The position numbers and the translations under genes are program-made. The notes below the pieces were generated by a model. That model did not search any database. It saw only the letters and a program-made list of their open reading frames with translations, and was not told the origin of the DNA. Below, piece by piece: positions 39,970 to 50,462 of a stretch of 64,000 bases of DNA; within the stretch, counting starts at the first letter, position 1; every line of letters begins with the position of its first letter. The stretch is from Campylobacter sputorum. Lineage in GTDB: Bacteria > Campylobacterota > Campylobacteria > Campylobacterales > Campylobacteraceae. The stretch covers positions 1 through 64,000 of the forward strand of contig NZ_CP019685.1 in the NCBI RefSeq assembly GCF_002220775.1, given 5' to 3'.

Positions 39970-42486
39970 ATGCAAAGAAGAAGTTTTTTAAAATTTAGTG
40001 CAGCTCTTAGTGGAGCAAGTATGGTGCCTAGTTTTGTTTTTGCAAAAGATTTAAATAAAAGCTTAGTAAAAACTGGCAAAGTTAAAACAGCTGCTCATTG
40101 GGGTGTATTAGAAGTTGAAACCAAAAATGGCAAAATTGTAAGCTCAAAATCAGCTCTAAATATAAGTCCATATCCAAATCCATTACAAAATTATACAAAA
40201 GATTTGGTTGAAAATTCTCGAGTAAAACATGTTTATGTTAGAAAAAGTTATCTAGCAAATCCAGATAGTCCAAAACCTGAACTTAGGGGAACAGAAGAGT
40301 TTGTAAAAGTTAAATATGAAGATGCTATAAAATTAGTTGCAAAAGAACTTAAAAAAACTAGAAAAGCTTTTGGTGCACAAGGTGTTTTTGCTGGAAGCTA
40401 TGGTTGGAAAAGTAGTGGAAATGTTCATAATTCGCGAATTTTACTTCATAGGTTTATGAATATGAGTGGCGGATTTGTAGGAAGCACTGGGGATTATTCA
40501 ACAGGAGCAAGCCAAATAATAATGCCTCATGTTGTTGGAAGTATAGAAGTTTATGAACAACAAAGTTCATGGAATGATGTTTTAGCAAATTCAGAAGTTG
40601 TTGTTTTATGGGGTGCAAATCCATACTCAACTCTTAAAATTTCTTGGACTTCAAACGAAGAAGAAGCACAAAAATATCTAGAGGATTTAAAAAATAGTGA
40701 TAAACAAATTTATATGATAGATCCGTATCTAAATGAAACAGGACGCTATTTTGGCGATAAAATAAAATGGATACCAGTCCGCCCAAATACTGATGTTTCT
40801 ATGATGTTAGCAATGTGTCATTATCTTTATATTACAAATAATTATGATAAAGATTTTATAGAAAACTATACTTATGGTTTTGATAAATTTGTGCCATATC
40901 TTTTAGGTAAGATTGATGGTGTAGTAAAAGATGCTAAATGGGCATCTAAAATATGTGGAGTTGAAGCAAAAGTTATAGAGAATTTAGCTAAAACATTTAA
41001 AGAACATAAAACAATGTTAATGAGTGGATGGGGTATGCAAAGAGCTGATCATGGAGAACAACCACACTGGGCTCTTGTAACGTTAGCTTCTATGATAGGA
41101 CAAATCGGACTTCCTGGCGGTGGGTTTGGACTAAGTTATCACTATAGTGGCGGTGGTGTTCCTACTGCAAAAGGTGGTATAGTTGGTGGAATTAATGCTG
41201 GAAGTATTGGAAATTATGATGAAAATGGTAAATTTCTAGGACTTGCAAAATCTGATTTTGACTCAAAAGGAACTGGTCAAAGTTGGTTACAAAAAGCTAC
41301 AAATTATTCTTTTCCTGTCGCTAGGATAGCTGATGCTCTATTAAATCCTGGAAAAGTTATTGATCATGATGGTAAAAAAATAACATATCCTAAAATTGAT
41401 TTTATTTATTGGGTAGGTGGAAATCCTCTTGTTCATCATCAAGATACAAATACTTTGGTAAAAGCATTTAGAAAACCAAGAACTATAGTTGTAAATGAAC
41501 CGTATTGGACTCCAACTGCAAAAATGGCTGATATAGTTTTCCCTGTTACAACTCAGTATGAAAGAAATGATATTACAATGGTAGGAGATTATTCAAATAT
41601 GTATATAGCTCCTATGAAACAAATTGTTGAAAAAGTAGCTGATTCAAAAGATGATTATCAGATTTTTACAGATCTTTGCAAGGCTTATGCAGACGGCTTG
41701 GCTGAGGTTTATACAGATGGTGGCAAAGATGAGTTTGATTTTATAAAAGAGTATTATGAAAATGCTAGAAAACAAGTTCTTGCTGTGCCAGATCTTGGAA
41801 TAGATATAAAAGAATTTAATGAGTGGTGGGAGAGCAATGAACCTATTAAATTTAATTCTACAATGGAAAGTGATAGTTGGGTGAGATTTGCTGATTTTAG
41901 GGAAGATCCTATTTTAAATGCTCTTGGAACTCCAAGTGGTCTTATAGAAATTTATTCACAAAATATTGAAAAAATGGGCTATGATGATTGTAAGGCACAT
42001 CCAACTTGGTTTGAACCAATAGAATGGCTTGGAATGGATAAAAAACCAGCTAGATTTCATATGATGAGTGTTCATCCAAATGATAGACTTCATTCTCAAC
42101 TTAGCCAAACAAGCCTTAGAAATAAGTATGCAGTAGCAAATAGAGAACCACTTTTAATAAGAAGCGATGATGCAAAAGAACTTGGTATCAAAGATGGTGA
42201 TTTAGTTAGAGTATTTAATGATAGAGGCGAGGTTTTAGCTGGAGTTAAAATTTATGATAACCTTGCAAAAAATGTTATAGTTTTAAGAGAGGGTGCGTGG
42301 TATGATCCGCTTGATCCTACTAAAAAAAGCATTTGTAAAAATGGTTGTGCGAATGTTTTAACCATCGATAAACCGACCTCAAAACTTGCAAATGGCAATA
42401 TCTCACACACCGCACTTGTAAATATAGAAAAATATACAGAAAAAGCACCTAAACTTACAGCATTTGAAGCTCCAAAAGGTGCGTAA
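39970..42486 (+). CDS. torA: TorA/BisC-family molybdopterin reductase (TMAO/DMSO reductase)
   Basis: The 838-residue protein has a twin-arginine signal (QRRSFLKFSAAL) and a molybdopterin oxidoreductase body with the molybdenum-ligand serine region GDYSTGASQ, VVLWGANP, GWGMQRADHGEQPHWA and YWVGGNPLVHHQDTN. It lacks an N-terminal iron-sulfur motif, as in the TorA/DorA/BisC group. It should reduce TMAO or sulfoxides in the periplasm using electrons from the adjacent cytochrome. AGGAGG precedes the ATG. It remains intact although the cytochrome gene is broken. Confidence 0.92.
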   Translation: MQRRSFLKFSAALSGASMVPSFVFAKDLNKSLVKTGKVKTAAHWGVLEVETKNGKIVSSKSALNISPYPNPLQNYTKDLVENSRVKHVYVRKSYLANPDSPKPELRGTEEFVKVKYEDAIKLVAKELKKTRKAFGAQGVFAGSYGWKSSGNVHNSRILLHRFMNMSGGFVGSTGDYSTGASQIIMPHVVGSIEVYEQQSSWNDVLANSEVVVLWGANPYSTLKISWTSNEEEAQKYLEDLKNSDKQIYMIDPYLNETGRYFGDKIKWIPVRPNTDVSMMLAMCHYLYITNNYDKDFIENYTYGFDKFVPYLLGKIDGVVKDAKWASKICGVEAKVIENLAKTFKEHKTMLMSGWGMQRADHGEQPHWALVTLASMIGQIGLPGGGFGLSYHYSGGGVPTAKGGIVGGINAGSIGNYDENGKFLGLAKSDFDSKGTGQSWLQKATNYSFPVARIADALLNPGKVIDHDGKKITYPKIDFIYWVGGNPLVHHQDTNTLVKAFRKPRTIVVNEPYWTPTAKMADIVFPVTTQYERNDITMVGDYSNMYIAPMKQIVEKVADSKDDYQIFTDLCKAYADGLAEVYTDGGKDEFDFIKEYYENARKQVLAVPDLGIDIKEFNEWWESNEPIKFNSTMESDSWVRFADFREDPILNALGTPSGLIEIYSQNIEKMGYDDCKAHPTWFEPIEWLGMDKKPARFHMMSVHPNDRLHSQLSQTSLRNKYAVANREPLLIRSDDAKELGIKDGDLVRVFNDRGEVLAGVKIYDNLAKNVIVLREGAWYDPLDPTKKSICKNGCANVLTIDKPTSKLANGNISHTALVNIEKYTEKAPKLTAFEAPKGA

Positions 42487-42492
42487 TTCTAC

Positions 42493-42526
42493 AAATCTAC
42501 CAAATTTTAATTTGGTAGATTTTATT
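42493..42526 (+). terminator. Rho-independent terminator after torA
   Basis: A perfect 14-base-pair stem (AAATCTACCAAATT with AATTTGGTAGATTT) closes over a two-base loop and runs into TTATT. It starts seven bases after the torA stop. Confidence 0.75.
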
Positions 42527-42531
42527 AAATT

Positions 42532-42675
42532 TTAAAATTTTATAAATTTATTTGCATTTATTAAAATTCTTTTACGGATATTTGCCATAACTTCATAAAT
42601 TGGCTTTTTGGAATGTCTTATGTATGTTAAATTTAATTTTTGTAATATTGCTATAAGATTGATAATTTTTTCCAT
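42532..42675 (-). CDS. Possible 47-residue protein in the torA-infA gap
   Basis: The 384-base gap between torA and infA holds a minus-strand frame starting MEKIINLIAILQKLN and rich in Lys/Ile, without a convincing ribosome site. It matches nothing I know. The rest of the gap (42676-42858) is AT-rich with no gene; the promoter for the infA-ribosomal operon is presumably there. Confidence 0.2.
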   Translation of the reverse strand: MEKIINLIAILQKLNLTYIRHSKKPIYEVMANIRKRILINANKFIKF

Positions 42676-42870
42676 AGCTTTTGCATTTATATAAAAATTT
42701 GGTGAAATTATAAATTATAATGATAGATTTATAATGCTAGCACAGATAAAAAATAAATCATTTCAAATTCTAAACTAAAATATAGCTTATTTTAAATTTA
42801 ATTTAAGTAAATTTAAATCTTAAATTTTGTAAAATAAAAGCTTTCAATAAAATTTATAGAAAGGGGAGTA

Positions 42871-43089
42871 ATGGCTAAAGATGATGTCATAGAAATAGAT
42901 GGAAACATCGTAGAAGCATTGCCAAATGCGACATTTAAAGTTGAGCTTGACAATAAGCATGTAATTTTATGTCATATTGCCGGCAAGATGAGAATGCACT
43001 ATATTAAGATTATGCCAGGAGATAGAGTAAAAGTTGAACTTACGCCTTATAGTCTTGATAAGGGTCGCATAACTTATAGATATAAGTAA
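42871..43089 (+). CDS. infA: Translation initiation factor IF-1
   Basis: IF-1 occupies the ribosomal A site during initiation. The 72-residue S1-type OB-fold protein is nearly canonical: [28 protein letters not shown]-like [13 protein letters not shown], and [27 protein letters not shown] precedes the ATG. It starts the ribosomal protein cluster that ends with rplQ. Confidence 0.98.
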   Translation: MAKDDVIEIDGNIVEALPNATFKVELDNKHVILCHIAGKMRMHYIKIMPGDRVKVELTPYSLDKGRITYRYK

Positions 43090-43147
43090 ATTTAAAGCAT
43101 TATTTTAGTAAAATGATAGCTTTTGCAACTAAGCTGTAGGAAGAAGT

Positions 43148-43176
43148 GTTTTTAAAATCACCACTATTTTAAAAAC
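43148..43176. repeat. Hairpin in the infA-rpmJ spacer
   Basis: A perfect ten-base-pair inverted repeat (GTTTTTAAAA with TTTTAAAAAC) surrounds a nine-base loop in the 172-base spacer between infA and rpmJ. There is no T-run after it, so it is not an ordinary terminator. It could be an attenuation or RNA-processing element for the ribosomal operon. Confidence 0.5.
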
Positions 43177-43261
43177 AGTTGGTTTGATACTTTCTTAGAA
43201 ATTTCATTAAACCTAAGTGCAGTTTGCGTAACAAAGTGGAATAATTTTTTAGGAGACTAAA

Positions 43262-43375
43262 ATGAAAGTTCGTCCTTCTGTAAAGAAGATGTGTGACAAA
43301 TGCAAGATCATTAAACGCAAAGGCGTGATTCGTGTAATTTGTGAAAATCCAAAACATAAGCAAAGACAAGGATAA
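43262..43375 (+). CDS. rpmJ: 50S ribosomal protein L36
   Basis: A 37-residue frame starts [19 protein letters not shown] and ends KHKQRQG, the standard L36 with its C3H zinc site (CDKC, C in RVICENPKH and the His). TAGGAGA precedes the ATG. It lies three bases before rpsM. Confidence 0.98.
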   Translation: MKVRPSVKKMCDKCKIIKRKGVIRVICENPKHKQRQG

Positions 43376-43378
43376 AAG

Positions 43379-43747
43379 ATGGCTCGTATTGCAGGTGTAG
43401 ATTTACCAAAGAAAAAAAGGGTTGAATATGGGCTTACCTATATTTATGGTATAGGTCTTTTTTCATCAAGAAAAATTCTTGATGCAGTTGGAATTTCTTA
43501 TGACAAAAGAGTTGCTGATTTGAGCGAAGATGAAGCTGCTGCTATAAGAAAAGAAATTCAAGAACACTATATGGTTGAAGGTGATCTTAGAAAAAGCGTA
43601 GCAATGGATATAAAAGCTTTGATGGATTTAGGTAACTATAGAGGTTTAAGACATAGAAAAGGTCTTCCTGTTCGTGGTCAAAAAACTAAGACAAACGCTA
43701 GAACTAGAAAAGGTAAGCGTAAAACTGTCGGTGCAGCGGCTAAATAA
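43379..43747 (+). CDS. rpsM: 30S ribosomal protein S13
   Basis: The 122-residue protein begins [19 protein letters not shown] and has the S13 C-terminal basic tail ([21 protein letters not shown]). It contacts 16S head and tRNAs in the ribosome. It follows rpmJ with a three-base gap, so is coupled to it. Confidence 0.98.
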   Translation: MARIAGVDLPKKKRVEYGLTYIYGIGLFSSRKILDAVGISYDKRVADLSEDEAAAIRKEIQEHYMVEGDLRKSVAMDIKALMDLGNYRGLRHRKGLPVRGQKTKTNARTRKGKRKTVGAAAK

Positions 43748-43757
43748 GGATTGAAAT

Positions 43758-44150
43758 ATGGCAAAACAAAAAGTAACTAAGAAAAAAGTTGCAAAGAAAA
43801 ACATTGCTAAAGGTATAGTTTATATTTCTGCAACTTTTAATAATACAATGGTAACAGTAACTGATGAAATGGGAAATGCTATTGCATGGAGTAGTGCTGG
43901 CGGTTTAGGCTTTAAAGGTAGTAAAAAATCAACTCCTTATGCTGCACAACAAGCAGTTGAAGATGCCATGAGTAAGGCAAAAGAACACGGTATCAAAGAA
44001 GTTGGAATTAAAGTTCAAGGACCTGGTAGCGGAAGAGAAACAGCAGTTAAGAGCGTTGGTGCTATAGAGGGAATAAAAGTAACATTTTTAAAAGATATTA
44101 CTCCACTTGCACATAATGGTTGTAGACCACCAAAACGCCGCCGCGTATAA
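43758..44150 (+). CDS. rpsK: 30S ribosomal protein S11
   Basis: The 130-residue protein has the S11 core ([39 protein letters not shown]) and the invariant end [13 protein letters not shown] lysine-rich N-terminus of about 15 residues precedes it. It lies in the rpsM-rpsK-rpsD-rpoA order. Confidence 0.98.
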   Translation: MAKQKVTKKKVAKKNIAKGIVYISATFNNTMVTVTDEMGNAIAWSSAGGLGFKGSKKSTPYAAQQAVEDAMSKAKEHGIKEVGIKVQGPGSGRETAVKSVGAIEGIKVTFLKDITPLAHNGCRPPKRRRV

Positions 44151-44172
44151 TTAAATAACTAGGAGAATTATT

Positions 44173-44799
44173 ATGTCAAGATATACAGGACCTGTTGAGA
44201 AAATTGAAAGACGATTAGGTGCAAGTTTGTCTATGAAAGGCGAGAGAAGACTTGCTGGGAAAAGTGCTTTAGAAAAAAGACCATATGCTCCTGGTCAACA
44301 TGGACAAAGAAGAGCTAAAGTTAGTGAATATGGTTCACAGCTTAGAGAAAAACAAAAAGCTAAATTTATGTATGGTATCAGTGAAAAACAATTTAGAGGT
44401 TTGTTTAAAGAAGCAGCTAGAAGAGAAGGAAATACTGGTTCGTTATTACTTCAACTTTTAGAGCAAAGACTTGATAATGTGGTTTATAGAATGGGATTTG
44501 CAACAACTAGAAGATTTGCTAGACAACTTGTAACTCATGGACATGTATTAGTTAATGGAAAAAAATTAGATATACCATCTTATAGAGTAATACCTGGAGA
44601 AAAGATAGAGATTGCTGAAAAAACTAAAGATAATGCACAAGTTAATAGAGCACTTGAGCTTACAAATCAAACAGGTATTGTTGCTTGGGTTGATGTTGAA
44701 AAAGATAAAAAATATGGTATTTTTACTAGAATTCCAGAAAGAGAAGAGATAGTTATTCCTGTTGAGGAAAGATTTATAGTAGAGCTTTACTCTAAATAA
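44173..44799 (+). CDS. rpsD: 30S ribosomal protein S4
   Basis: S4 is a primary 16S-binding protein. The 208-residue product starts [19 protein letters not shown] and has the S4 RNA-binding domain ([19 protein letters not shown]). It does not carry the N-terminal C4 zinc site of the cysteine-containing S4 form. AGGAG precedes the ATG. Confidence 0.98.
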   Translation: MSRYTGPVEKIERRLGASLSMKGERRLAGKSALEKRPYAPGQHGQRRAKVSEYGSQLREKQKAKFMYGISEKQFRGLFKEAARREGNTGSLLLQLLEQRLDNVVYRMGFATTRRFARQLVTHGHVLVNGKKLDIPSYRVIPGEKIEIAEKTKDNAQVNRALELTNQTGIVAWVDVEKDKKYGIFTRIPEREEIVIPVEERFIVELYSK

Positions 44800-44814
44800 T
44801 AGCGAGGTAAATTC

Positions 44815-45822
44815 ATGAGAAAAATTACCACAACAGCTTATATGCCAACAGAGATAGAGGTTGTAAATGTAAGTGAAAATGTTGCAAAAATTATTGCTTA
44901 TCCTTTTGAAAAAGGTTATGCGGTAACTTTAGCACATCCATTAAGAAGACTGCTTTTTACAAGCACAGTTGGTTATGCGCCAACTGGCATAAAGATAGAA
45001 GGTGTAACGCACGAATTTGATAGTATGCGTGGTATGCTAGAAGATGTTGCTCATTTTATTCTAAATCTCAAAAATTTACGCTTTAAGATTAAAAGTGATG
45101 CTCAAAGAGTCGTTGTTGAGTATTCTTTTAGTGGTCCAAAAGAAATTATTGGATCTGATTTGAGCAATGATGAAGTTGAGATTGTAAATCAAGATGAATA
45201 TCTGGCTACTATCAATGAAGATGCTGGATTAAAATTTAGTGTTATAGTTGAAAAAGGCATAGGATATGTTCCAAGTGAGCTTATAAGGGATGATATGCCG
45301 TCTGATTATATAGCAATAGATGCTTTCTTTACTCCTGTAAAAAAAGCAGTTTATGATATAGAAAATGTTTTGGTTGAGGATAATCCTGATTTTGAAAAGA
45401 TTATCTTAACTATAGCAACAGATGGACAAGTAACACCGATAGAAGCATTTAAGAATTCACTAGAATCTATGTATAAACAAATGTCTATATTTAATAAAGT
45501 TTTGGATTTAAATATATCAGATGTAACAGCTGGTTCACCTTATGGATCAGAACATTCAAAACTTTTTGAAGGTATAGAAAGTTTAAATTTAAGTGCAAGA
45601 AGTTCCAATTGTTTGGAAAGAGCTGAGATAAAATTCATTGGCGAGATTGCTTTAATGGATGAAGATGAATTAAAAGATCTTAAAAATTTAGGTAAAAAAT
45701 CTCTTGAAGAGATTAAAGCTGTAATGGCTGAAATAGGCTATGCAATAGGTAGCAATGTTCTTGATGGAAACAAAGATCAGCTTAAGAAAAAAATTCAAGA
45801 TTTAAAGAAAAAAGAAGGATAA
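44815..45822 (+). CDS. rpoA: RNA polymerase subunit alpha
   Basis: Alpha dimerises to scaffold RNA polymerase and its C-terminal domain contacts promoters and activators. The 335-residue protein has the N-terminal domain ([17 protein letters not shown]) and a C-terminal domain with the helix-hairpin-helix [20 protein letters not shown]. It is standard length. GAGGT precedes the ATG. Confidence 0.98.
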   Translation: MRKITTTAYMPTEIEVVNVSENVAKIIAYPFEKGYAVTLAHPLRRLLFTSTVGYAPTGIKIEGVTHEFDSMRGMLEDVAHFILNLKNLRFKIKSDAQRVVVEYSFSGPKEIIGSDLSNDEVEIVNQDEYLATINEDAGLKFSVIVEKGIGYVPSELIRDDMPSDYIAIDAFFTPVKKAVYDIENVLVEDNPDFEKIILTIATDGQVTPIEAFKNSLESMYKQMSIFNKVLDLNISDVTAGSPYGSEHSKLFEGIESLNLSARSSNCLERAEIKFIGEIALMDEDELKDLKNLGKKSLEEIKAVMAEIGYAIGSNVLDGNKDQLKKKIQDLKKKEG

Positions 45823-45825
45823 TAC

Positions 45826-46182
45826 ATGAGACATAAACATGGTTATAGAAAGCTTGGAAGAACATCGTCTCACAGAAAAGCAACTTTAAAAAATTTAGCA
45901 ATAGCTATAATAAATTGTGAAAAGATAGAGACAACGCTTCCTAAAGCTATGGAACTAAAAAGTTATATAGAAAAAATGATAACAAGGGCTAGAAAAGGCG
46001 ATTTTAATGCTGATCGTGCTGTTTTTGCTTTGTTGCAAGATAAAGTAGCTACAAAAAAATTAGTTAGCGAAATAGCCCCAAAATATGCAAATAGAGCTGG
46101 TGGATATACAAGAGTTGTAAAAACTCGTCTAAGAAGAGGTGATGCTGCACAACTTGCCTATATAGAATTAATCGGCGAATAA
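45826..46182 (+). CDS. rplQ: 50S ribosomal protein L17
   Basis: The 118-residue protein begins [19 protein letters not shown] and ends with [24 protein letters not shown], matching L17. It is the last gene of the ribosomal cluster and is followed by a strong terminator. Confidence 0.98.
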   Translation: MRHKHGYRKLGRTSSHRKATLKNLAIAIINCEKIETTLPKAMELKSYIEKMITRARKGDFNADRAVFALLQDKVATKKLVSEIAPKYANRAGGYTRVVKTRLRRGDAAQLAYIELIGE

Positions 46183-46184
46183 AC

Positions 46185-46213
46185 TATAAAGTGCCTTTTG
46201 GCACTTTATATTT
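46185..46213 (+). terminator. Rho-independent terminator after rplQ
   Basis: TATAAAGTGCC pairs perfectly with GGCACTTTATA over a TTTT loop and is followed by TTTC. It begins three bases after the rplQ stop. The remaining 240 bases to the chemoreceptor start are AT-rich with no gene seen. Confidence 0.85.
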
Positions 46214-46454
46214 CAAACTTTTTATAAATTTATATTTTTCATATTTCAATATAAGTTCTTATTTATTTTTTTAATCTTTACTAAATACTAAAATATTGCC
46301 AAGCATAAAAAATAATATAATTTTAAAATATATTTTATGAATATTTTCGTAGAGATAATCATACAAGATAATATTTTTTATTAAATAATTAAGTATATTT
46401 TTATTAATTATGTGTTTAAATTTTATAAATTAAAAAATTTAAGAGGAGTTTTAA

Positions 46455-48199
46455 ATGCTTTCTTTTTATAGGTTGTTTCAAAAGATATTAATTGTTTTAT
46501 CTATTATTTCGGTTTTTTAGCACTAGGATATATTTTTTATAGTCTAATTGTTGCTTCAAACGATCTTAAAGCGTCTGGTGATAGACAACTTATATCTTAT
46601 AAATTGGCAGATGAGCTAAGGCAAAGTTCTGATGATTTAACAAGATTGGTAAGAACTTATGCTATTACTGGCGATAAATCTTATAAAGATCAATACTTTG
46701 CAATACTTGATATAAGAAATGGTAAAAAATCAAGACCACAGGATTATCACAGAGCATATTGGGATTTTGTAGCTGGTGGAAATCTTAAGCCTAGACCATA
46801 CGATTTAACTATCTCTTTAAATGATTTGATGGAGCAAAATGGTTTTACTCCACAAGAATTTGAAAAACTAAAACAATCAAATGCAAAATCAGATAATTTG
46901 GTAGTTTTAGAAACAAAAGCAATGAATGCTGTTGAAGGTCTTTTTGAAGATTCTAGTGGTAAATTTAGTATAAAAGGTGAGCCTGATTATAAACTAGCAT
47001 CAAATTTAGTAAATAGTAAAGATTATCATAAATTTAAAGCAGAAATAATGAAGCCACTTGATGATTTTTTTGTGCTTATGGAAAATAGAACAAAAGATGA
47101 AGTTAGTAAAGCAAATTCTACTTTAAAAATGTTACAAGTTATATTTGTCATCGTTTTAGTTATAACAGTTGTTTGTATAGGACTTCTTGTATATGTTGGT
47201 TCAAAGATAACATATGGAATTTTAGGCGGTAAACCATCTGATCTTGAAAAAGCTGTTTCTGAACTTGCTAATGGAAATTTAGCCCAAGAAGTGAAAACAA
47301 AAAATCCAAATAGTGCTATGGGGCTTTTAAAAACAGCTAATGAAAATTTAAGAAAATTGATAGATGATGCAAAACATTTATCATCCGAAAACTCATCAAT
47401 TTCAGAAGAGTTATCTTCAACATCACTTCAAGCTGGTAAAAGGATAGAAGATTCCGCTTCTTTTGTATCTCAAACAACTCAAAAAGTTGGAGATATTCAT
47501 AAGACTGTATCTTCTGGAATTGAAGATGCTAGAGGTGGAAAAGAAGATCTAACAAAAGCAAATGAGTATATAGTAGAAACAAATAACTCAATTATATCTT
47601 TAACTGAGGAAATTCAGCAAAATGCCACAACTGAGATTGAGCTTGCACAAAGAATGGATCAATTGTGTAAAGATGCAGAGCAAGTAAAATCTGTTTTAAT
47701 TACTATAAATGATATCGCAGATCAGACAAATTTACTTGCCTTAAATGCAGCTATTGAGGCAGCTAGAGCAGGTGAACATGGTAGAGGATTTGCTGTTGTT
47801 GCAGATGAAGTTAGAAAACTTGCTGAAAAAACTCAAAAAAGTTTAGTTGAGATTAATGCTACAATAAATGTTATTGTTCAATCAATTATGGATTCAAGCG
47901 AAAAAATGAATGAGAATGCAAAAGGTATGGATAATCTTACAAATATTGCAAATCAAGCAAGACAACAAATGTTAAATATGAAAAAAGCAATGGAAAATGC
48001 TATTAAGGTTTCTGAAAAAACAGTTGCTAGTTATATATCAAATGGCGAAAACATTGATGATATAACAAAAAGTATAGAAAGTATTAATGAAATATCAAAT
48101 AAAAATGCTAGAAGTATAGAAGAGATAGCAAGTGCTTGCGAACACTTAAATAAAATGACAGAGACATTAAATAATAAACTATCTCAGTTTAGAACATGA
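46455..48199 (+). pseudogene. Methyl-accepting chemotaxis protein with N-terminal frameshift
   Basis: The receptor starts at ATG 46455 (AGAGGAG upstream) as [20 protein letters not shown] and then hits a stop in the T6 run at 46513-46518. With seven Ts it continues [19 protein letters not shown] into the main frame. The rest has a periplasmic sensor region, a second span near [19 protein letters not shown], a HAMP-like segment and a signalling domain with [27 protein letters not shown]. The open part, starting at TTG 46604, lacks the first membrane span, so the receptor should be mis-inserted. Could be phase variable. Confidence 0.88.
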
Positions 48200-48200
48200 T

Positions 48201-48231
48201 AAACTATTAGGCAAATGCCTAATAGTTTTTT
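48201..48231 (+). terminator. Rho-independent terminator after the chemoreceptor
   Basis: AAACTATTAGGC pairs perfectly with GCCTAATAGTTT over a four-base loop and runs into TTT. It starts just after the receptor stop. Confidence 0.85.
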
Positions 48232-48361
48232 GATTTAAAATAACACTCTCTAATCTTACTTATATTTATTACTGAAGATTTTATAATAAATTTTTGTTGC
48301 ATTGATTTTTCAAAATTACTCATTTTATATATAAATTTAAATATTTTTTTAATTATCTATT

Positions 48362-48396
48362 TTTTGTGAGAGTTTTGTGAGATTTATAAATATAAT
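48362..48396 (+). promoter_or_regulatory. Promoter region of assT with an 11-base-spaced direct repeat
   Basis: TTTTGTGAGA occurs at 48362-48371 and again at 48373-48382, a period of 11 bases. Eight bases further is TATAAT (48391-48396), about 38 bases before the assT start. Tandem sites with 11-base spacing beside a -10 box are the classic layout for OmpR/PhoB-family activators replacing the -35 region. The minus-strand form (CTCAC, six bases, CTCAC) resembles the TTCAC-N6-TTCAC box I recall for C. jejuni DccR. Confidence 0.55.
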
Positions 48397-48433
48397 ATCA
48401 GGACATATAAATATTTTGTAAAGAGGAGAAAAA

Positions 48434-50280
48434 ATGAGAAAAATTTTAAGTTCAGCACTTGTTGCTGGTATACTTCTTGGTGTTGGAGCTACATCTGCTT
48501 TAGCAATTGGTGGTGCAAGTGGTCCAAAGACTGACTATACTGTTCAGGGAAAAATTGGCGAAGTAGTTGTAAATCCATATGATGTAGCACCACTTACGGC
48601 TGTTATTAAAAATGGTGGATATAACCTAAAAGATGTGAGTGTTAGAATTGTTCCAAAAAAAGGCGGTCAAGAGATTAAATACAAAGTAGCAGATGGAGAG
48701 TTAAAAACACATGGAGGTATCCCAGTGTTTGGTCTTTATCCTGATTATGTAAATACAGTAGAGGTTGAATATACTAGAATTTATAAAGGCAAAGATGAAA
48801 AAATTAAAGAAGACTATAAAATTTACGCAGCCCCAGTTTTCTTAGATGCATCTGGATCACGCGGACAAAAAGGTGTGCTTTTTGATAAAATAGAAGTTGT
48901 AAAAGCTCCAGATCCTGAATTTAAAGATAGACTATATTTTGTAAATAACTTTCAACCAAAAACAGGAAAAGGCACAAAAGTTGTTTGGAATAACCCTATG
49001 GGCGGTGCATTAGAGTGGAACTATAATCCTCAAAATTTTATCATTGATACAACAGGTGAAGTTAGATGGTATTTAGAGCCAAGCAAAATTTACAATCTTA
49101 AATCAGCATTTAACGCTGGTGTTATGATGGGCTTTAAACAAAATGATGATGGTGCTTTAACTTGGGGATATGGTCAAAGATATGCTAAATATGACATAAT
49201 GGGTAGAGAAATTTGGAATAGAGAACTTCCTGCTGGATATGTTGATTTCTCGCACTCAATGGATGATAGCCCAAATGGTCACTATTTCTTAAGAGTTGCA
49301 AACGCAAATTTAAAAAGACATGACGGTAAAAATGTAAAACTGTAAGAGATGTTATCGTTGAAGTTGATGAAAACGGTCAAGTAGTAGATGATTGGAGGCT
49401 TTATGAGATTTTAGATCCATATAGAGATAATGTTTTAAAAGTGCTAGATCAAGGTGCAGTTTGTCTAAATATCGATGCCAAAGCCGGTGGACAAACTTTA
49501 AGCGAAGATGATTTAGCAGCTATGGATACAAATGATCAATTTGGAGACATTGTAGGAAGTGGACCTGGTAGAAACTGGGCTCATGTTAATTCAGTTGATC
49601 ATGACGCTGAAGATGATAGTATTATAATCTCATCAAGACACCAAAACGCTATTATTAAAATCGGTAGAGATAAACAAGTAAAATGGATACTAGGAAATCC
49701 GGTTGGCTGGAAAGATAAATTTAAAGATAAACTTTTAACTCCAGTTGATAGCAAAGGTAAAAAGATTAGTTGCGGTGAAGATGGTGCAAAATGCCCTGGA
49801 TATGAAAATGAAAAAGGTGGATTTGACTATACTTGGACTCAACACACTGCATTTAAAATAGATGAGAAAAGCAAAGGCAATATCATCTATGTAAGTGCGT
49901 TTGATAACGGCGATAGTCGTGGTATGGAGCAACCAGCACTTCCTAGTATGAAATATAGTCGTGCTGTAATTTATAAAATAGATCAAAAGAAAATGACTGT
50001 TGAACAAGTTTGGGAATATGGAAAAGATAGAGGATTTGACTGGTATAGCTCAGTTACAAGTTTAGTTGAGTATCAACCAGATAAAAACTCAGTTATGGTT
50101 TACTCAGCAGTTGCTGGTATGCAGTTTGATATCGCAACGGGTAATCCTACAGGGCTTCCTAGTCCACATATCAATGAGTTTAAATGGGGTGCAACAAAAC
50201 CTGGTATAGAGATTAAAATGACAAATGCTATGGGTTACCAAGCATGGCCATTTAATGTTGAAAAAGCTTTTAAAAGATAG
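48434..50280 (+). pseudogene. assT: Aryl-sulfate sulfotransferase AssT, frameshifted
   Basis: AssT moves sulfate between phenolic compounds in the periplasm. A Sec signal peptide (to about residue 24) is followed by the beta-propeller enzyme. The first frame stops at 49345; a second resumes and runs to 50280. Adding one A to the A4 run at 49336-49339 joins them as HDGKNVKTVRDVIVEVDENG. The downstream half holds the catalytic-histidine motif SSRHQNAIIKI and the cysteine pair in CGEDGAKCPG that forms a disulfide in this family. Neither half would be active alone. GAGGAG precedes the ATG and a terminator follows. Confidence 0.92.
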
Positions 50281-50281
50281 A

Positions 50282-50316
50282 AATTTAGTGCCTTTTTGGC
50301 ACTAAATTATTTTTTT
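50282..50316 (+). terminator. Rho-independent terminator after assT
   Basis: AATTTAGTGCC pairs with GGCACTAAATT over a T5 loop and runs into ATTTTTTT. The stem shares the AGTGCC/GGCACT core with the rplQ terminator. Confidence 0.88.
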
Positions 50317-50462
50317 GTCTTTTGCAACAACTTTCTATTTAATTTTTATATTATATTCTGACTAATGCAGTTATAAATTTATTCAAAATTTAATATATTA
50401 GATTAAGCTTTATATATTTAAAATTCCATTAACTATTTTAAAATTTTTGCTACAATTTAATT

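Noticed and set aside
42540-42870. Possible RNA gene (tmRNA, tRNA) in the torA-infA gap
   Set aside because: No tRNA-like acceptor or TpsiC arm (GGTTCRA) and no extended pairing were found.
43169-43369. Minus-strand open frame over rpmJ and its leader
   Set aside because: It is antisense to L36, which is certain, and has no family or ribosome site.
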